A DNA stretch of 64,000 nt from Bog-473 sp963800725 (GCA_963800725.1 CAWDCE010000022.1:62001-126000); one strand, 5' to 3'. Positions 37,342 through 46,177 are shown, numbered from the stretch's first letter. Notes: a model not told the origin generated them from the sequence alone. Numbers and translations are program-made.

Positions 37342-38484
37342 ATGTCCGGCGTCGACCTCCGTGAGCAATTCGCAAGTTTCGGCGAGAGTGCGGGGCGCGA
37401 CGGTGCCGGCGTCTATGCCGCCATCTGCGCATTCGCAGCAGACGACCCCGAGCTCTTGGCACTCATGGCCCAAGCTCCGCTTTCCCAGCGGCGGCCCAAC
37501 CTTTTGCTCGCCGCCGTGCACTACCTGCTGCTCGGGGGTGCGGACCATCCGTTGGCCGACTACTACGACACCGTTGGTGTCTACTGCGAGCGGCCCCGCG
37601 CCGCACGCGACACCGACGTCGGCCCGATTTTTAAGGATTTCTGCCTGACGCATCGGGACGAGCTCGAGACATTGGTGGCGACCAAGTGCACCCAGACCAA
37701 CGAGATCGGTCGATGCACCGCACTCCTGCCGGCGCTGAGCCTGATCGTGGACCGCTGCCGTGGTGCACGCCTCGGTCTGCTCGACCTCGGCACCTCGGCC
37801 GGGCTCAACCTCCTCTTCGATCACTACGCCTACCACTACGTCCACGCCGCCTCGAACGGTGAGGTTGCGACCAGCCTCACCGCCGGTGACCCAAAGTCGC
37901 CGGTCAACCTCGAGTGCACCGTCTTGCACCCACTGTCCGAGCTGCCGAGCCTGACCACGCCCGCTTTGGCCGATCGAGCCGGCCTCGATCGCTCCCCCAT
38001 CGATCCGCACGACGCCGCCGGGTCACGGTGGCTGCTGGCGTGTCTTTGGCCAGGGAATCTCCCCAGATTCGACCGTTTGCGCCAGGCGCTGCGAATTGCC
38101 CGGACGACCCCGGGCGCCCCGTCCCTTCACACCGGCGACATGATCGACGACCTGCAAAGCGTCGCGGCATCGCTCGCCCCGGGGCTGCCCCTGGTCATCT
38201 TCCACTCATGGGTGGCGGCCTATCTGAGCGAGGCCCGCCAGCGTGAACTGCTCGATGCCATCAGGGCCTACCAGGAGGGCTCCACCAGGGCGGTGCACTA
38301 TCTCTTCGCCGAGTCCCCCGTCGAGACACCGGGGCTCGGCATCCCCGACGCGCCCGAGGCCCACCGTCGCCAACACGTCGTGACGGCGCTGGTCCACCTG
38401 GGTCCAGGACCCAACGCGACCATGGTCCGCCTGGCCGACATGCACCACCACGGCCGCACGCTGCGGTGGTGGCCGCAGCCCTAG
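37342..38484 (+). CDS. DUF2332-like protein
   Basis: A 380-residue cytosolic protein. The start MSGVDLREQFASFGESAGRD, the segment RRPNLLLAAVHYLLLGGADH and the later TKCTQTNEIGRCTALLPALS and LLDLGTSAGLNLLFDHY are all typical of DUF2332. The GTSAGLNL stretch resembles the SAM-binding glycine motif of methyltransferases, so an S-adenosylmethionine-related activity is possible but not established. It starts 9 bases after the sortase and converges with dinB, overlapping it by 4 bases. Confidence 0.82.
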   Translation: MSGVDLREQFASFGESAGRDGAGVYAAICAFAADDPELLALMAQAPLSQRRPNLLLAAVHYLLLGGADHPLADYYDTVGVYCERPRAARDTDVGPIFKDFCLTHRDELETLVATKCTQTNEIGRCTALLPALSLIVDRCRGARLGLLDLGTSAGLNLLFDHYAYHYVHAASNGEVATSLTAGDPKSPVNLECTVLHPLSELPSLTTPALADRAGLDRSPIDPHDAAGSRWLLACLWPGNLPRFDRLRQALRIARTTPGAPSLHTGDMIDDLQSVAASLAPGLPLVIFHSWVAAYLSEARQRELLDAIRAYQEGSTRAVHYLFAESPVETPGLGIPDAPEAHRRQHVVTALVHLGPGPNATMVRLADMHHHGRTLRWWPQP

Positions 38485-39791
38485 TCGGAGTCACCGGCGT
38501 CGGCCGCCGGACCCCATGGCGCGTCGCGACGGGCCGGCACCTGGACGCCTTCGTCGGTGACCATCGCGGCAGAACCGACCGAGCCCTTGCCGAACCTGGT
38601 GCGAATGGCATCGACCGCAGCGGTCACGTCCTGCCAGGACTGCTCTCTCGTCGTCGCACTCTCGGCCCCCTCGTCCCTGCCATCGGCCAAGTCGAAGGAG
38701 AGCTGATCCCCGGCGGTCCCTTCGACGAGATTCGATGCGCTCACCCCGAGGAGTCTGATGCCCTCTCGTGGATGGACCCCGGCCAGCAGGGCCGCAGCTA
38801 CTTGCCCGATAGCTCCTCCCGTCGCGATGGCGCGATCCAAGGTGTGCGAACGTGTGACGAGGGAGAGATCGCTGAACTTCACCTTGACGGTGACGGTCCG
38901 CGCCGAATTCGATGCGCCACGGAGCATCGTCGCCACCGATTCGGACATCCGCAGCACATGGCGTTCGAGTACCGCCGCATCGACCAGATCCTGACTGAAC
39001 GTCTCTTCGTGGCCGATCGACTTCGCCGGGCGGTCAGGCGTCACCGGGCTCGGGTCGATCCCGCGGGCCAACGCGGCCAGGTGCAGCCCCGAGGCACGGC
39101 CGAGCCGACGCTCCAAGATGTCCGGCGGCAGGGCGGCCAACTGGCCCACTGTCCGCACACCGAGATTGTGGAGGCGCTCAGTTGTCGCCGGTCCGACGCC
39201 CCACAGCGCTTCGACGAGGTGGGCGTGGAGGAACTCGAGCTCACGCTCGGCGCTGACCAGGACCACACCGGGCCCGGGGTCGATCCCTTGGCGCGTCGCA
39301 CGCGGCTTGGCCGCCCTGGACGCGAGCTTGGCGACCATCTTGGTGCGGCCGATCCCGACCGCACAGTTGAGCGACAGGTCGGCACGGACTCGATCACGCA
39401 GTCCATGGGCGATGGACTCGGGGGAGCCGAGTCTGCGCAGCGCGCCGACGACATCGAGGAACGCTTCATCGAGACCGATCGGTTCGACGAGCGGGGTGAC
39501 GTCTTTCATGATGGCGTGCAACCGCCCACTGATCTCGCTGTAGCGACCGTGACGGCCGGGCAAGAAGATCGCCTGGGGGCACAGTTGGCGAGCCCGCACC
39601 GACGGCATGGCCGAGCGCACACCGAAGGCCCGAGCCTCATAGGTGCATGATGCGACTACGCCACACGCTCCTGCTCCGCCGACGATGACCGGCTTGCCCG
39701 CCAAGGTGGGGTCATCGAGCACCTCCACCGACGCGAAGAACGCGTCCATGTCGACATGGAGAATGCTCGGGGTGGTCGTCCCCTCACGCAC
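38481..39791 (-). CDS. dinB: DNA polymerase IV (Y family)
   Basis: A 436-residue translesion polymerase. Catalytic carboxylates are in HVDMDAFFASVE and IGLDEAFLDV. Other marks are the ASCTYEARAFGVRSAMP fingers segment, the VGIGRTKMVAKLAS palm motif, the LWGVGPATTERLHNLGVRTV helix-hairpin-helix thumb and the little-finger domain. The C-terminus reads FGKGSVGSAAMVTDEGVQVP. It overlaps the PIG-L gene start region by 8 bases and is the last gene in a run of LysM, nrdR, PIG-L and dinB, so it may be transcribed from the LexA-controlled promoter about 1.5 kb upstream. Confidence 0.92.
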   Translation of the reverse strand: MREGTTTPSILHVDMDAFFASVEVLDDPTLAGKPVIVGGAGACGVVASCTYEARAFGVRSAMPSVRARQLCPQAIFLPGRHGRYSEISGRLHAIMKDVTPLVEPIGLDEAFLDVVGALRRLGSPESIAHGLRDRVRADLSLNCAVGIGRTKMVAKLASRAAKPRATRQGIDPGPGVVLVSAERELEFLHAHLVEALWGVGPATTERLHNLGVRTVGQLAALPPDILERRLGRASGLHLAALARGIDPSPVTPDRPAKSIGHEETFSQDLVDAAVLERHVLRMSESVATMLRGASNSARTVTVKVKFSDLSLVTRSHTLDRAIATGGAIGQVAAALLAGVHPREGIRLLGVSASNLVEGTAGDQLSFDLADGRDEGAESATTREQSWQDVTAAVDAIRTRFGKGSVGSAAMVTDEGVQVPARRDAPWGPAADAGDSD

Positions 39792-40485
39792 GGAGCGTCA
39801 AGCGCCGGAATCCTTCGGCAAAGCCGACGCCGGCCCGGCGCCCCTCTTCTTCGGCCCGGCGCCGGATGGCGTCGCCGGCCCATCCGCCCGGCTCAGCGAA
39901 CTGCGTGCGGTGGCATTCAACCGCGGCTGCTTTGAGATCGATGGTTTCGCTGATGTCGATCCACACGTCGGGCTCGAGCGTCCCCGACAAGAGAACCGTG
40001 GCCACCTGGTGCGGCGGCCCGGCGTCGGGGAAGTAATGCGGGAGCGCCGAAGCGGGTGAGACCGCGTCGAGCAGGGTCGTTCCTCCAATTCGGTGATCAC
40101 GATGGTTGAAATACTCCTGGCCGAAGAACATCGCCGTCGGATCGTGCCCGCAGACGAGATCGGGACGAATCTTGCGCACCAACGTCACCAATTCGCCGCG
40201 GAGATGATTCGAATCCTTCAGCTCCCCGTCGGGGTAGCCGAGGTTGGTCACACTGGCCAGGCCGAGTAACTCGGACGATTGGCGGAGTTCCTCCGCCCGA
40301 ATGGCCGCCAGGTCCTTCGGTGCAACCTCGGCATCGAAAGTGCCTTTCCCTCCGTCGGTGCACACGACGAGGTGAACCGACGCCCCCTGCTTGGCCCAAC
40401 GAGCCAATGAACCGCCGCAGGCCACGTCGGCATCGTCGGGATGGGCGTAGACCGCCAGCACCACCGTTGGCAGCTCGTCCATCAC
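39784..40485 (-). CDS. PIG-L/LmbE-family N-deacetylase
   Basis: A 233-residue zinc enzyme with the AHPDDADVACGG motif near the N-terminus and the later NHRDHRIGG zinc/histidine motif, plus DLVCGHDPTAMF. In actinobacteria the family includes MshB and Mca of mycothiol metabolism. The substrate here cannot be fixed from sequence. It starts one base after the nrdR stop and runs into dinB, so the three are very likely one transcript. Confidence 0.85.
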   Translation of the reverse strand: MMDELPTVVLAVYAHPDDADVACGGSLARWAKQGASVHLVVCTDGGKGTFDAEVAPKDLAAIRAEELRQSSELLGLASVTNLGYPDGELKDSNHLRGELVTLVRKIRPDLVCGHDPTAMFFGQEYFNHRDHRIGGTTLLDAVSPASALPHYFPDAGPPHQVATVLLSGTLEPDVWIDISETIDLKAAAVECHRTQFAEPGGWAGDAIRRRAEEEGRRAGVGFAEGFRRLTLRA

Positions 40486-40486
40486 A

Positions 40487-40954
40487 TCACTTGCGCTTGG
40501 GTTCGGTGGTCTTGGTCAAGAGTCCCACTTCACGTTGGAAGTCCCCCGCATCCTCAAAGCCCTTGTAGACGCTGGCGAAACGCAAGTAGGCCACGTCGTC
40601 GAGGCGCTGCAGTCGCTCAAGCACGGCCACGCCCACCTGTTGGCTGGAGGGCTCAGATCCCTCGGCCCGCAACGCGTCTTCGACCTCTTGAGCCAGCTCT
40701 TCCATCTGGGCATCGGTCACCGGGCGGTTCTTGCAGGCCGAACGTACGCCCGAGACCACTTTGGCCCGATCGAACGGCTCGCGCAGACCCGTGCGCTTGA
40801 CGACCCACAGCGGTACTTCCTCCACGCGCTCGAAGGTGGTGAAGCGCCGCCCACAGCCAAGACACTCCCGGCGGCGCCGGATGGCGCCCCCGTCTTCGGC
40901 CAGGCGCGAGTCGACAACACGGTCATCGTCGACCGAACACCATGGGCACCGCAC
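40487..40954 (-). CDS. nrdR: Transcriptional repressor NrdR
   Basis: A 155-residue protein starting at GTG 40954 (MRCPWCSVDDDRVVDSR). The zinc ribbon cysteines are at residues 3, 6, 31 and 34, followed by FTTFERVEEVPLWVVKR, the start of the ATP-cone domain that senses ATP and dATP. It represses ribonucleotide reductase genes. Longer in-frame starts would precede the zinc ribbon and are not family-like. It is 14 bases downstream of the LysM gene. Confidence 0.93.
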   Translation of the reverse strand: MRCPWCSVDDDRVVDSRLAEDGGAIRRRRECLGCGRRFTTFERVEEVPLWVVKRTGLREPFDRAKVVSGVRSACKNRPVTDAQMEELAQEVEDALRAEGSEPSSQQVGVAVLERLQRLDDVAYLRFASVYKGFEDAGDFQREVGLLTKTTEPKRK

Positions 40955-40968
40955 ACATCTGACGATAG

Positions 40969-41322
40969 TCAGGGAATCGCCAGGTGCTCTCCAGGCACGA
41001 TGGTGGAGGATCCAACTTCGGCCGCCAACCGGTTGACCAGGCTCGTGACGTGGCCCGGCTGGACCTGTCGGGCGATCGAGGCCAACGTGTCTCCTTCGTG
41101 GACCACATAGATCTGGCCAGCCACCGGGGCCGAGCCGGCGATGGTGGTTCCGCCAATCGCCCGGAGGGGCAACGCCAAGAGGACGAGCAAACCAATGACC
41201 ACGAGTCCGAGCATCAGCCATCGTGGCTGCAGGCGATTCGTGGGCAGGCGCCGCGGTGGCTCGGGCACGAGCCGAAGACTCGGATATACCGCTTCATATT
41301 CCAGTTCCAGTGCGACCGACAT
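40969..41322 (-). CDS. LysM membrane protein, probable SOS cell-division inhibitor
   Basis: A 117-residue protein starting at ATG 41322 with an AAGGAGA ribosome site. One membrane helix (LMLGLVVIGLLVLLALPL) lies near residues 36-53, and an exported LysM domain starts YVVHEGDTLASIARQVQPGH. The size, layout and position divergent from lexA match YneA/DivS-like proteins that block division during the SOS response in Gram-positive bacteria. The peptidoglycan-binding LysM would act at the septum. LexA boxes lie 15, 48 and 78 bases upstream, so damage-induced expression is likely. The specific inhibitor role is inference. Confidence 0.75.
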   Translation of the reverse strand: MSVALELEYEAVYPSLRLVPEPPRRLPTNRLQPRWLMLGLVVIGLLVLLALPLRAIGGTTIAGSAPVAGQIYVVHEGDTLASIARQVQPGHVTSLVNRLAAEVGSSTIVPGEHLAIP

Positions 41323-41336
41323 CGCATCTCCTTGTC

Positions 41337-41350
41337 CGAACACATGTTCG
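41337..41350. promoter_or_regulatory. LexA box 1
   Basis: CGAACACATGTTCG is a full match to CGAAC-N4-GTTCG, the LexA box of Gram-positive bacteria. It lies 15 bases from the LysM start, where it would cover the transcription start. Confidence 0.88.
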
Positions 41351-41369
41351 CTTCGTAGGTATTCCAACA

Positions 41370-41383
41370 CGAACGGGTGTTCG
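41370..41383. promoter_or_regulatory. LexA box 2
   Basis: CGAACGGGTGTTCG is a full match to the LexA consensus, 33 bases from box 1, in the LysM-operon promoter region. Confidence 0.88.
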
Positions 41384-41399
41384 ATGTCAACTAATTTCT

Positions 41400-41413
41400 C
41401 GAACGCCTGTTCC
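41400..41413. promoter_or_regulatory. LexA box 3 (one mismatch)
   Basis: CGAACGCCTGTTCC matches the LexA consensus except for the last base. It lies 30 bases from box 2. Confidence 0.65.
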
Positions 41414-41469
41414 CCAACCATGTCGAGCACCGTAGAAGGAGGGTGTGACAGTGTGGGGCGGCTTCCGTG

Positions 41470-41483
41470 CGAACAGGTGTTTG
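41470..41483. promoter_or_regulatory. LexA box 4 (one mismatch)
   Basis: CGAACAGGTGTTTG matches the LexA consensus except for one base in the right half. It lies 110 bases before the lexA start. Confidence 0.65.
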
Positions 41484-41519
41484 CTTTAACCCCTCTGACC
41501 CGCTAACTTGGACCATCAC

Positions 41520-41533
41520 GAACGAATGTTCGC
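41520..41533. promoter_or_regulatory. LexA box 5
   Basis: CGAACGAATGTTCG is a full match to the LexA consensus, 47 bases before the lexA start, in the place expected for autoregulation. Confidence 0.88.
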
Positions 41534-41579
41534 CCCTGAGCAGTCCGATCAGGGCAGATTCGCCAAAGGAGAAACCCCG

Positions 41580-42209
41580 ATGGCCGAGGTCCTCAGCGGG
41601 AAGCGCAAGCAGATCCTCACTTTCATTGCCGATAGCCAGCGCGACCGGGGCTATCCCCCCTCGGTCCGCGAGATCGGTCAAGAGGTCGGCTTGACTTCCT
41701 CGTCGACCGTCCACGCCCATCTGGCCGTGCTCCAGCGCGAGGGCTACCTCTCGCGAGACCCGAGCAAGCCCAGGGCCATCCAAGTGCACTATGACCCGGA
41801 GTCCTCGACCAGCATGGCCACCTCGGCCGTGCGCAACGTGCCCCTCGTCGGCGACGTGGCGGCGGGGACCGGGGTGCTCGCGGAAGAGAACGTGGAGGAA
41901 CTCCTGCCGATGCCCGAGCAGTTCACCGGCACGGGTCCGACCTTCATGCTTCGGGTCCGGGGAGACTCGATGATCGACGCCGGAATCTTCAGCGGCGACT
42001 ACGTGGTGGTGCGCCAGCAACCCGAAGCCAACGACGGTGACGTGGTGGTCGCCGGTATTCCCGACGACGAAGCCACCATCAAGACCTTCAGTCGAATGGA
42101 CGATCGGATCGTCCTGACCCCGGCGAACACCGCCTTTGCGCCCATGGTCTTCAATGGCGACGACGTGACGATCTTCGGCAAGGTCGTGACCATCGTGCGC
42201 CAGCTCTGA
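41580..42209 (+). CDS. lexA: SOS repressor LexA
   Basis: A 209-residue repressor-protease starting at ATG 41580 with an AAAGGAGA ribosome site. The N-terminal winged helix-turn-helix includes RGYPPSVREIGQEVGLTSSS. The self-cleavage site is Ala95-Gly96 in DVAAGTGVL. The catalytic dyad is Ser130 (RGDSMIDAGI) and Lys168 (ATIKTF). On RecA-ssDNA binding it cuts itself and releases SOS genes. Boxes 4 and 5 upstream indicate autoregulation, and boxes 1-3 control of the divergent LysM-nrdR-PIG-L-dinB run. A start at 41508 would lie inside box 5 and is rejected. Confidence 0.95.
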   Translation: MAEVLSGKRKQILTFIADSQRDRGYPPSVREIGQEVGLTSSSTVHAHLAVLQREGYLSRDPSKPRAIQVHYDPESSTSMATSAVRNVPLVGDVAAGTGVLAEENVEELLPMPEQFTGTGPTFMLRVRGDSMIDAGIFSGDYVVVRQQPEANDGDVVVAGIPDDEATIKTFSRMDDRIVLTPANTAFAPMVFNGDDVTIFGKVVTIVRQL

Positions 42210-42216
42210 GTCCCGC

Positions 42217-43077
42217 CTACTTCAACAGACGCGACATCCGACGATCGGCCAGGATCTTGCCGTTGGTCTGGCAGTGGGCGCAATACGTCATCTCGTAGGA
42301 ATCGAATGACACTCGCCGAAGCATCTCCGCGCACTCGGGGTTGGGGCACGGTTCGCCGAACCTCGCGTGAACCTTGAACCGTCCGCCGAGCTTGGCCTGC
42401 GAGAGGCCACCGGTACGCTCACGTTCTTGGTCCAATGCTTCGCGCAACACTGCCCTGGTGGACTCAATCAGGCGCGTACGGGATTGATCATCCAAGGAGC
42501 GAAGGGTGGCAAAGGGCGACAACCGCGCCCGGTGCAAGATGTCGTCGCCCCAGCCGCGGCCGATACCGGCTATGACGTGCTGGTCGCGCAGATCGCGGTA
42601 GAGTCGTCGGCCACTGGTACTGGTTCGGATCAAGTCAGCGAACTCGAGCGAATCGGGCTCAGGTCCGAGTCCGGCCAGCGGGCCGTCGTCACCTCGGGCC
42701 AGAACCCACCACGACGCCTTGCGCTGCGTGCCATATTCGCGAATCAAGATGGCCCGCCCCTCTGGCGCGGCGTGGCCATCGAACGTGAAGCGCGCCACCG
42801 CACCTCGTGGTCGTGTCGTCTTGGATGGTGTTTCAGTATCGAGGCGCCCGGCCTGTGACAGATGGATCACGATCCGCAAGCCATTGGCCATCGCAAAGAT
42901 CAGGTATTTCCCCCGGCGCGTCACGCCGCGAAGGGTCTGTCCAATGAGGTCGTCGGTGCCTGGTTCGTACGTGCGCAGCGAGGAGAAGCCCAAGAGGTCG
43001 ACGCCATCAAGGGTGCGCCCCGCCAAGAATGCATCGAGCCGTTCGGCCAGCGCCTGCATTTCGGGGAGTTCGGGCAC
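42217..43077 (-). CDS. Fpg/Nei-family DNA glycosylase
   Basis: A 286-residue protein starting at GTG 43077 (MPELPEMQALAERL), where Pro2 and Glu3 are the catalytic pair of this family once Met is removed. The helix-two-turn-helix region (DQHVIAGIGRGWGDDILHRA) and the C-terminal zinc finger (CPNPEC ... YCAHCQTNGKILADRRMSRL) are present. It removes oxidised bases and nicks the strand by beta/delta elimination. The usual Fpg reading loop is not diagnostic enough to choose Fpg over Nei. It converges with lexA, 7 bases between stops. Confidence 0.88.
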   Translation of the reverse strand: MPELPEMQALAERLDAFLAGRTLDGVDLLGFSSLRTYEPGTDDLIGQTLRGVTRRGKYLIFAMANGLRIVIHLSQAGRLDTETPSKTTRPRGAVARFTFDGHAAPEGRAILIREYGTQRKASWWVLARGDDGPLAGLGPEPDSLEFADLIRTSTSGRRLYRDLRDQHVIAGIGRGWGDDILHRARLSPFATLRSLDDQSRTRLIESTRAVLREALDQERERTGGLSQAKLGGRFKVHARFGEPCPNPECAEMLRRVSFDSYEMTYCAHCQTNGKILADRRMSRLLK

Positions 43078-43092
43078 TGACAAACTGTATGC

Positions 43093-43887
43093 ATGACCTA
43101 CACCCACGGGCACCACGAATCGGTCTTGCGCAGTCACACCTGGCGCACCGCAGAGAATTCAGCGGCCTACCTGCTCCCCCACCTGCTCGTTGGGTCAAGC
43201 GTCCTCGATATTGGCTGCGGACCCGGAACAATCACTTCCGACCTGGCCCTCTTGGTCGCCCCGGGACAGGTCGTCGGGCTCGATGCCTCTCCCGAAGTCG
43301 TGGCGCAAGCAGCGGCCGACGTGGCCGCAGTCGATCGGACCAACTTGCGCTTCGAGGTGGGCGACCTTTTCGCCTTGGCCTACGACGACGCCACCTTCGA
43401 TGTCGTCCACTCGCATCAGGTGCTCCAGCATCTGGCCGACCCGGTGGCAGCGCTGGTCGAATTTCGCCGTGTGCTGCGACCCGGAGGGATCCTTGCGGTA
43501 CGCGACGGCGACTATGGGGGATTCCGCTGGGCGCCGGCCGACCCTCGCCTCGATCGCTGGCTTGAGCTCTACCTCGACGTGACTGAGCGCAATGGTCACA
43601 ACGCCCTCATTGGACCGTCTCTGCTCGCGTTGGCCCATGCCGCGGGTTTCGACGACGTCACGGTGTCGGGTTCGATGTGGACCTACGCCGACACGCAGAC
43701 CCGTGTGTGGTGGGGCGGACTTTGGGCGGACCGGGTGCGGTACTCGCGCTTCGCCGAACAGGCCGTCGAGTACGGCTTGAGCGACACGGCCGAACTCGAG
43801 TCGCTCGGTCAGGCCTTCCTCGACTGGGCCGAATCCGACGATGGGGTGTTCCTCATCCCCCACGTCGAGATACTCGCGGTGCGTTAG
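43093..43887 (+). CDS. SAM-dependent methyltransferase (class I)
   Basis: A 264-residue enzyme with motif I VLDIGCGPGTITSDLA, the acidic end of strand 2 in VVGLDASPE, motif II/III FDVVHSHQVLQHLADPVAAL and the post-motif RRVLRPGGILAVRDGDYGG. This resembles UbiE/Methyltransf_11 enzymes acting on small molecules. Substrate unknown. It is divergent from the glycosylase gene (15 bases apart) and converges with the next hypothetical gene. Confidence 0.85.
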   Translation: MTYTHGHHESVLRSHTWRTAENSAAYLLPHLLVGSSVLDIGCGPGTITSDLALLVAPGQVVGLDASPEVVAQAAADVAAVDRTNLRFEVGDLFALAYDDATFDVVHSHQVLQHLADPVAALVEFRRVLRPGGILAVRDGDYGGFRWAPADPRLDRWLELYLDVTERNGHNALIGPSLLALAHAAGFDDVTVSGSMWTYADTQTRVWWGGLWADRVRYSRFAEQAVEYGLSDTAELESLGQAFLDWAESDDGVFLIPHVEILAVR

Positions 43888-43891
43888 CGGC

Positions 43892-44737
43892 TCAGTCGCT
43901 CCAGAGTTGATCGGTGTAGGTGTCGGTGCCGACGATGGTCGGGATGAAGGGCAGCGCTGCGACCACCTTGCCCTTGCCGGACTTCTCAAGGCGACGCCGG
44001 TGCTTGGCGAAAACCGGCTCCCAGGCCACCTCGGGTGGCGTGTTGAGAAACCACAGCAGCACCGTACGCGTGGCGTTTGCCGCCTCGCGCGGCACGTCGC
44101 CCGGGGCATCGGTTTCGAGCGCGATCGGCGTGAACGCCGCCACGAGGTCAGCGTCCGAACCGGTCATGAGCCCCGGCAGGTGCTCATTGCGCAACCAATC
44201 CCACAGCTCTTCATTCGTGACGCCTTCGGCACGGTCGATGAAGACCGGTACGAAACCGCGATAGGGGTGATCGAGCGCCAGCTCGACCGGCACACCGTCG
44301 GGGTCGCGGCGGTGTTCCCAGACGAAGTCGTACAAGAGGGTGTGGACGTGGTCGCGCTCTTCGAACATCCGTCCCGCCGCGTGCAGGGCGTTGACCTGCC
44401 GGAGGGCCCAGCGTTGCCAGATGTCGTGGTAGCCGTCGAGCACCCAGTACACCGCGATGTACGAACCGCGAGCGGGTTCGCCGGTGATGACCGAGGGATC
44501 GGGGTCCCTCAGCGCCTTGAGATCGGCGGTCGCCACGTAACGTCGCCCGGCGAAGTTGTAGGGGCCGATCATGCAGCCGGCGTAGAAGTGGTCCCGCTCG
44601 TACCAGCGGTTATAGGCCACTTCATGGCCTCGGCGAGGCTCGACAATGGTCAGCAGCATCGAGCCGAGCTTGATTGGCTCGGCGCCGGCCTGGATCTCGA
44701 TTGGGCGGGGTGTCGTGGGTGCTGATTCCTCGGGCAT
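43892..44737 (-). CDS. Hypothetical protein with dimeric alpha/beta-barrel-like N-terminus
   Basis: A 281-residue cytosolic protein. After a Pro-rich start the segment MLLTIVEPRRGHEVAYNRWY and ERDHF resembles the protein at 13616-14323, and again the AYNxW...DH pattern suggests an EthD-like ferredoxin fold, here longer. Two such domains may be present (a second DFVWEHRRDPDG... region is weaker). No membrane segment. Function unknown; the DH dyad could be catalytic. Confidence 0.6.
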   Translation of the reverse strand: MPEESAPTTPRPIEIQAGAEPIKLGSMLLTIVEPRRGHEVAYNRWYERDHFYAGCMIGPYNFAGRRYVATADLKALRDPDPSVITGEPARGSYIAVYWVLDGYHDIWQRWALRQVNALHAAGRMFEERDHVHTLLYDFVWEHRRDPDGVPVELALDHPYRGFVPVFIDRAEGVTNEELWDWLRNEHLPGLMTGSDADLVAAFTPIALETDAPGDVPREAANATRTVLLWFLNTPPEVAWEPVFAKHRRRLEKSGKGKVVAALPFIPTIVGTDTYTDQLWSD

Positions 44738-44765
44738 GGAAGGCGAACCTAACAGACCAAGACGC

Positions 44766-45551
44766 TCAAACGGTCCCCTGGGCCACCATTGGTTGGCTCG
44801 GAACCACCGAACCTCCGGCTGGTTCGACGGTGATGCCGAGGGTCGAGGGAGAGGCCGATCCAGCCACGGTGAATGTGGCCTGCGTCGGGCTCTGCCCTAA
44901 GAGCCCGAGGGAAATCGGCTGGTCGTTGACGACGCCCCACAGCTGGTAAGTCCGATTGCCGGTCAAGATGGGAAGGGAGGACGAAACAAGGTAGCCCCGG
45001 CCGTCGGGAACCATCACGAACTGGGCCAACGTGGTGTGTGAGGGTCCCTTCACGTTGATGATCTTGTGGCCGGGTGTCTCAGCGCGCTCACGACCGCCGT
45101 CGGGGCGTTCGCCCGATCGAGTGCTGCAGATTTGTCACCTGGTTGTTGGCATGGACCAGGCCAACGGCCAAGACCGCCACCACGGCGGCGGCTCCGACAA
45201 ACGCACCGATCACCGCGGCTGATCTTCCACGCTTCTGCCGCCCGCGCTCAATCGGCACCGGCGAAGACCCTTGATCTTCCGGACGGCCACCGCAGGGATC
45301 AAGGTTGGCATCGGTGGTCGTTCGCGCTCGGAGCGCTCGGGCAATCGGCTGGCAATGCTCGCCCACAGACCTTCGGGCAGTGGCTCAACTGAATTGCCGA
45401 GTGCCGTCGTGACGTTGTGGTAGCCGTCGAGATCAGCCCGGCAGCGTGGGCACTCCGCCAAGTGCGCCTCGATCGCCTGACGTTCGTCCTGGTCGACCGC
45501 GTCCAACGCATAGGTTGCAATCGATTCGACTGCCTCGTCATGGGTCATCAT
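44766..45551 (-). CDS. RskA-type anti-sigma factor (several frameshifts)
   Basis: Starts MMTHDEAVESIATYALDAVD at 45551 with a zinc-binding anti-sigma motif HLAECPRCRAD (H-x3-C-x2-C). A membrane helix follows in a second frame (AAVIGAFVGAAAVVAVLAVG), then a coiled stretch and a third-frame exported domain, LAQFVMVPDGRGYLVSSSLP and NRTYQLWGVVNDQPISLGLL, which is the RskA C-terminal fold. Three or four single-base shifts separate these. It would hold the partner sigma factor at the membrane until regulated proteolysis. It overlaps the sigma gene by ATGA. Confidence 0.78.
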
Positions 45552-46177
45552 GCGTCCACTCCCTGCACCCCGGCGTCCGCCAACACCGCACGCATTCTGC
45601 GCATGCCGTTTCGGATTCGGCTTTTGATCGTTCCTTCGGGTTCACCCAAGAGGTCGGCGACCTCCACGTAGGTGTGCCCGTTGTAGTAAGCGAGTTCAAT
45701 GGCCCGACGCTCTTGTTCGGGCAGTTCCCCGAGCGCCCGCGCCACCTGGTCGGCGATGGCCAAATCCCACACCTCGTGCTGCATGTCGTACTCGGCGGTC
45801 GCGGTCCGGGCCACGTCGCGTGATTCGCGTAGCCGCCGGGCGTTGAGCGACCGGACGGCGTCAACCGCCCGACCGTGTGTCTGCGTGAGCAGGTATGACC
45901 GCAACGACCCGCGGCTCGCGTCGAACCGGTCGGGCTGGTTCCACAAGCGCAAGAAGACCTCTTGGGTCACGTCCTCAGCTTCGGCGGGGTTGTTCAGCAC
46001 TCGGCGTGCCAGCCCGAATACTGCACCGCCGTGACGGCGGTAGACCTCGGCCAATGCCATCTCGCTGTAGCGGGCGATCGAAGTGACCAACTGGGCGTCG
46101 CTGATCTCGCTCGAGCTCTGCCATGCACCCCCTATTCGGAGCCGCTCCGACGGCCGGATGTTGGAAAATTCACCCAT
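45548..46177 (-). CDS. ECF sigma factor, SigK-like
   Basis: A 209-residue sigma-70-family factor with region 2 (ALAEVYRRHGGAVFGLARRV, then EAEDVTQEVFLRLW) and region 4 (LPEQERRAIELAYYNGHTYV, then AEGTIKSR-like EGTIKSRI). The gene order sigma then RskA-type anti-sigma on one strand is that of actinobacterial sigK-rskA. The gene is intact. Its start codon lies inside the -35 region of the divergent SigK-like promoter, so it may control the neighbouring di-iron gene. Confidence 0.85.
   Translation of the reverse strand: MGEFSNIRPSERLRIGGAWQSSSEISDAQLVTSIARYSEMALAEVYRRHGGAVFGLARRVLNNPAEAEDVTQEVFLRLWNQPDRFDASRGSLRSYLLTQTHGRAVDAVRSLNARRLRESRDVARTATAEYDMQHEVWDLAIADQVARALGELPEQERRAIELAYYNGHTYVEVADLLGEPEGTIKSRIRNGMRRMRAVLADAGVQGVDA

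Noticed and set aside
38466..39650. A 394-codon plus-strand frame
   Set aside because: Antisense shadow of dinB, no family resemblance.
41323..41430. Longer LysM protein starting at 41430
   Set aside because: That start would place three LexA boxes inside the gene. The ATG at 41322 has a good ribosome site and begins the family-like sequence.
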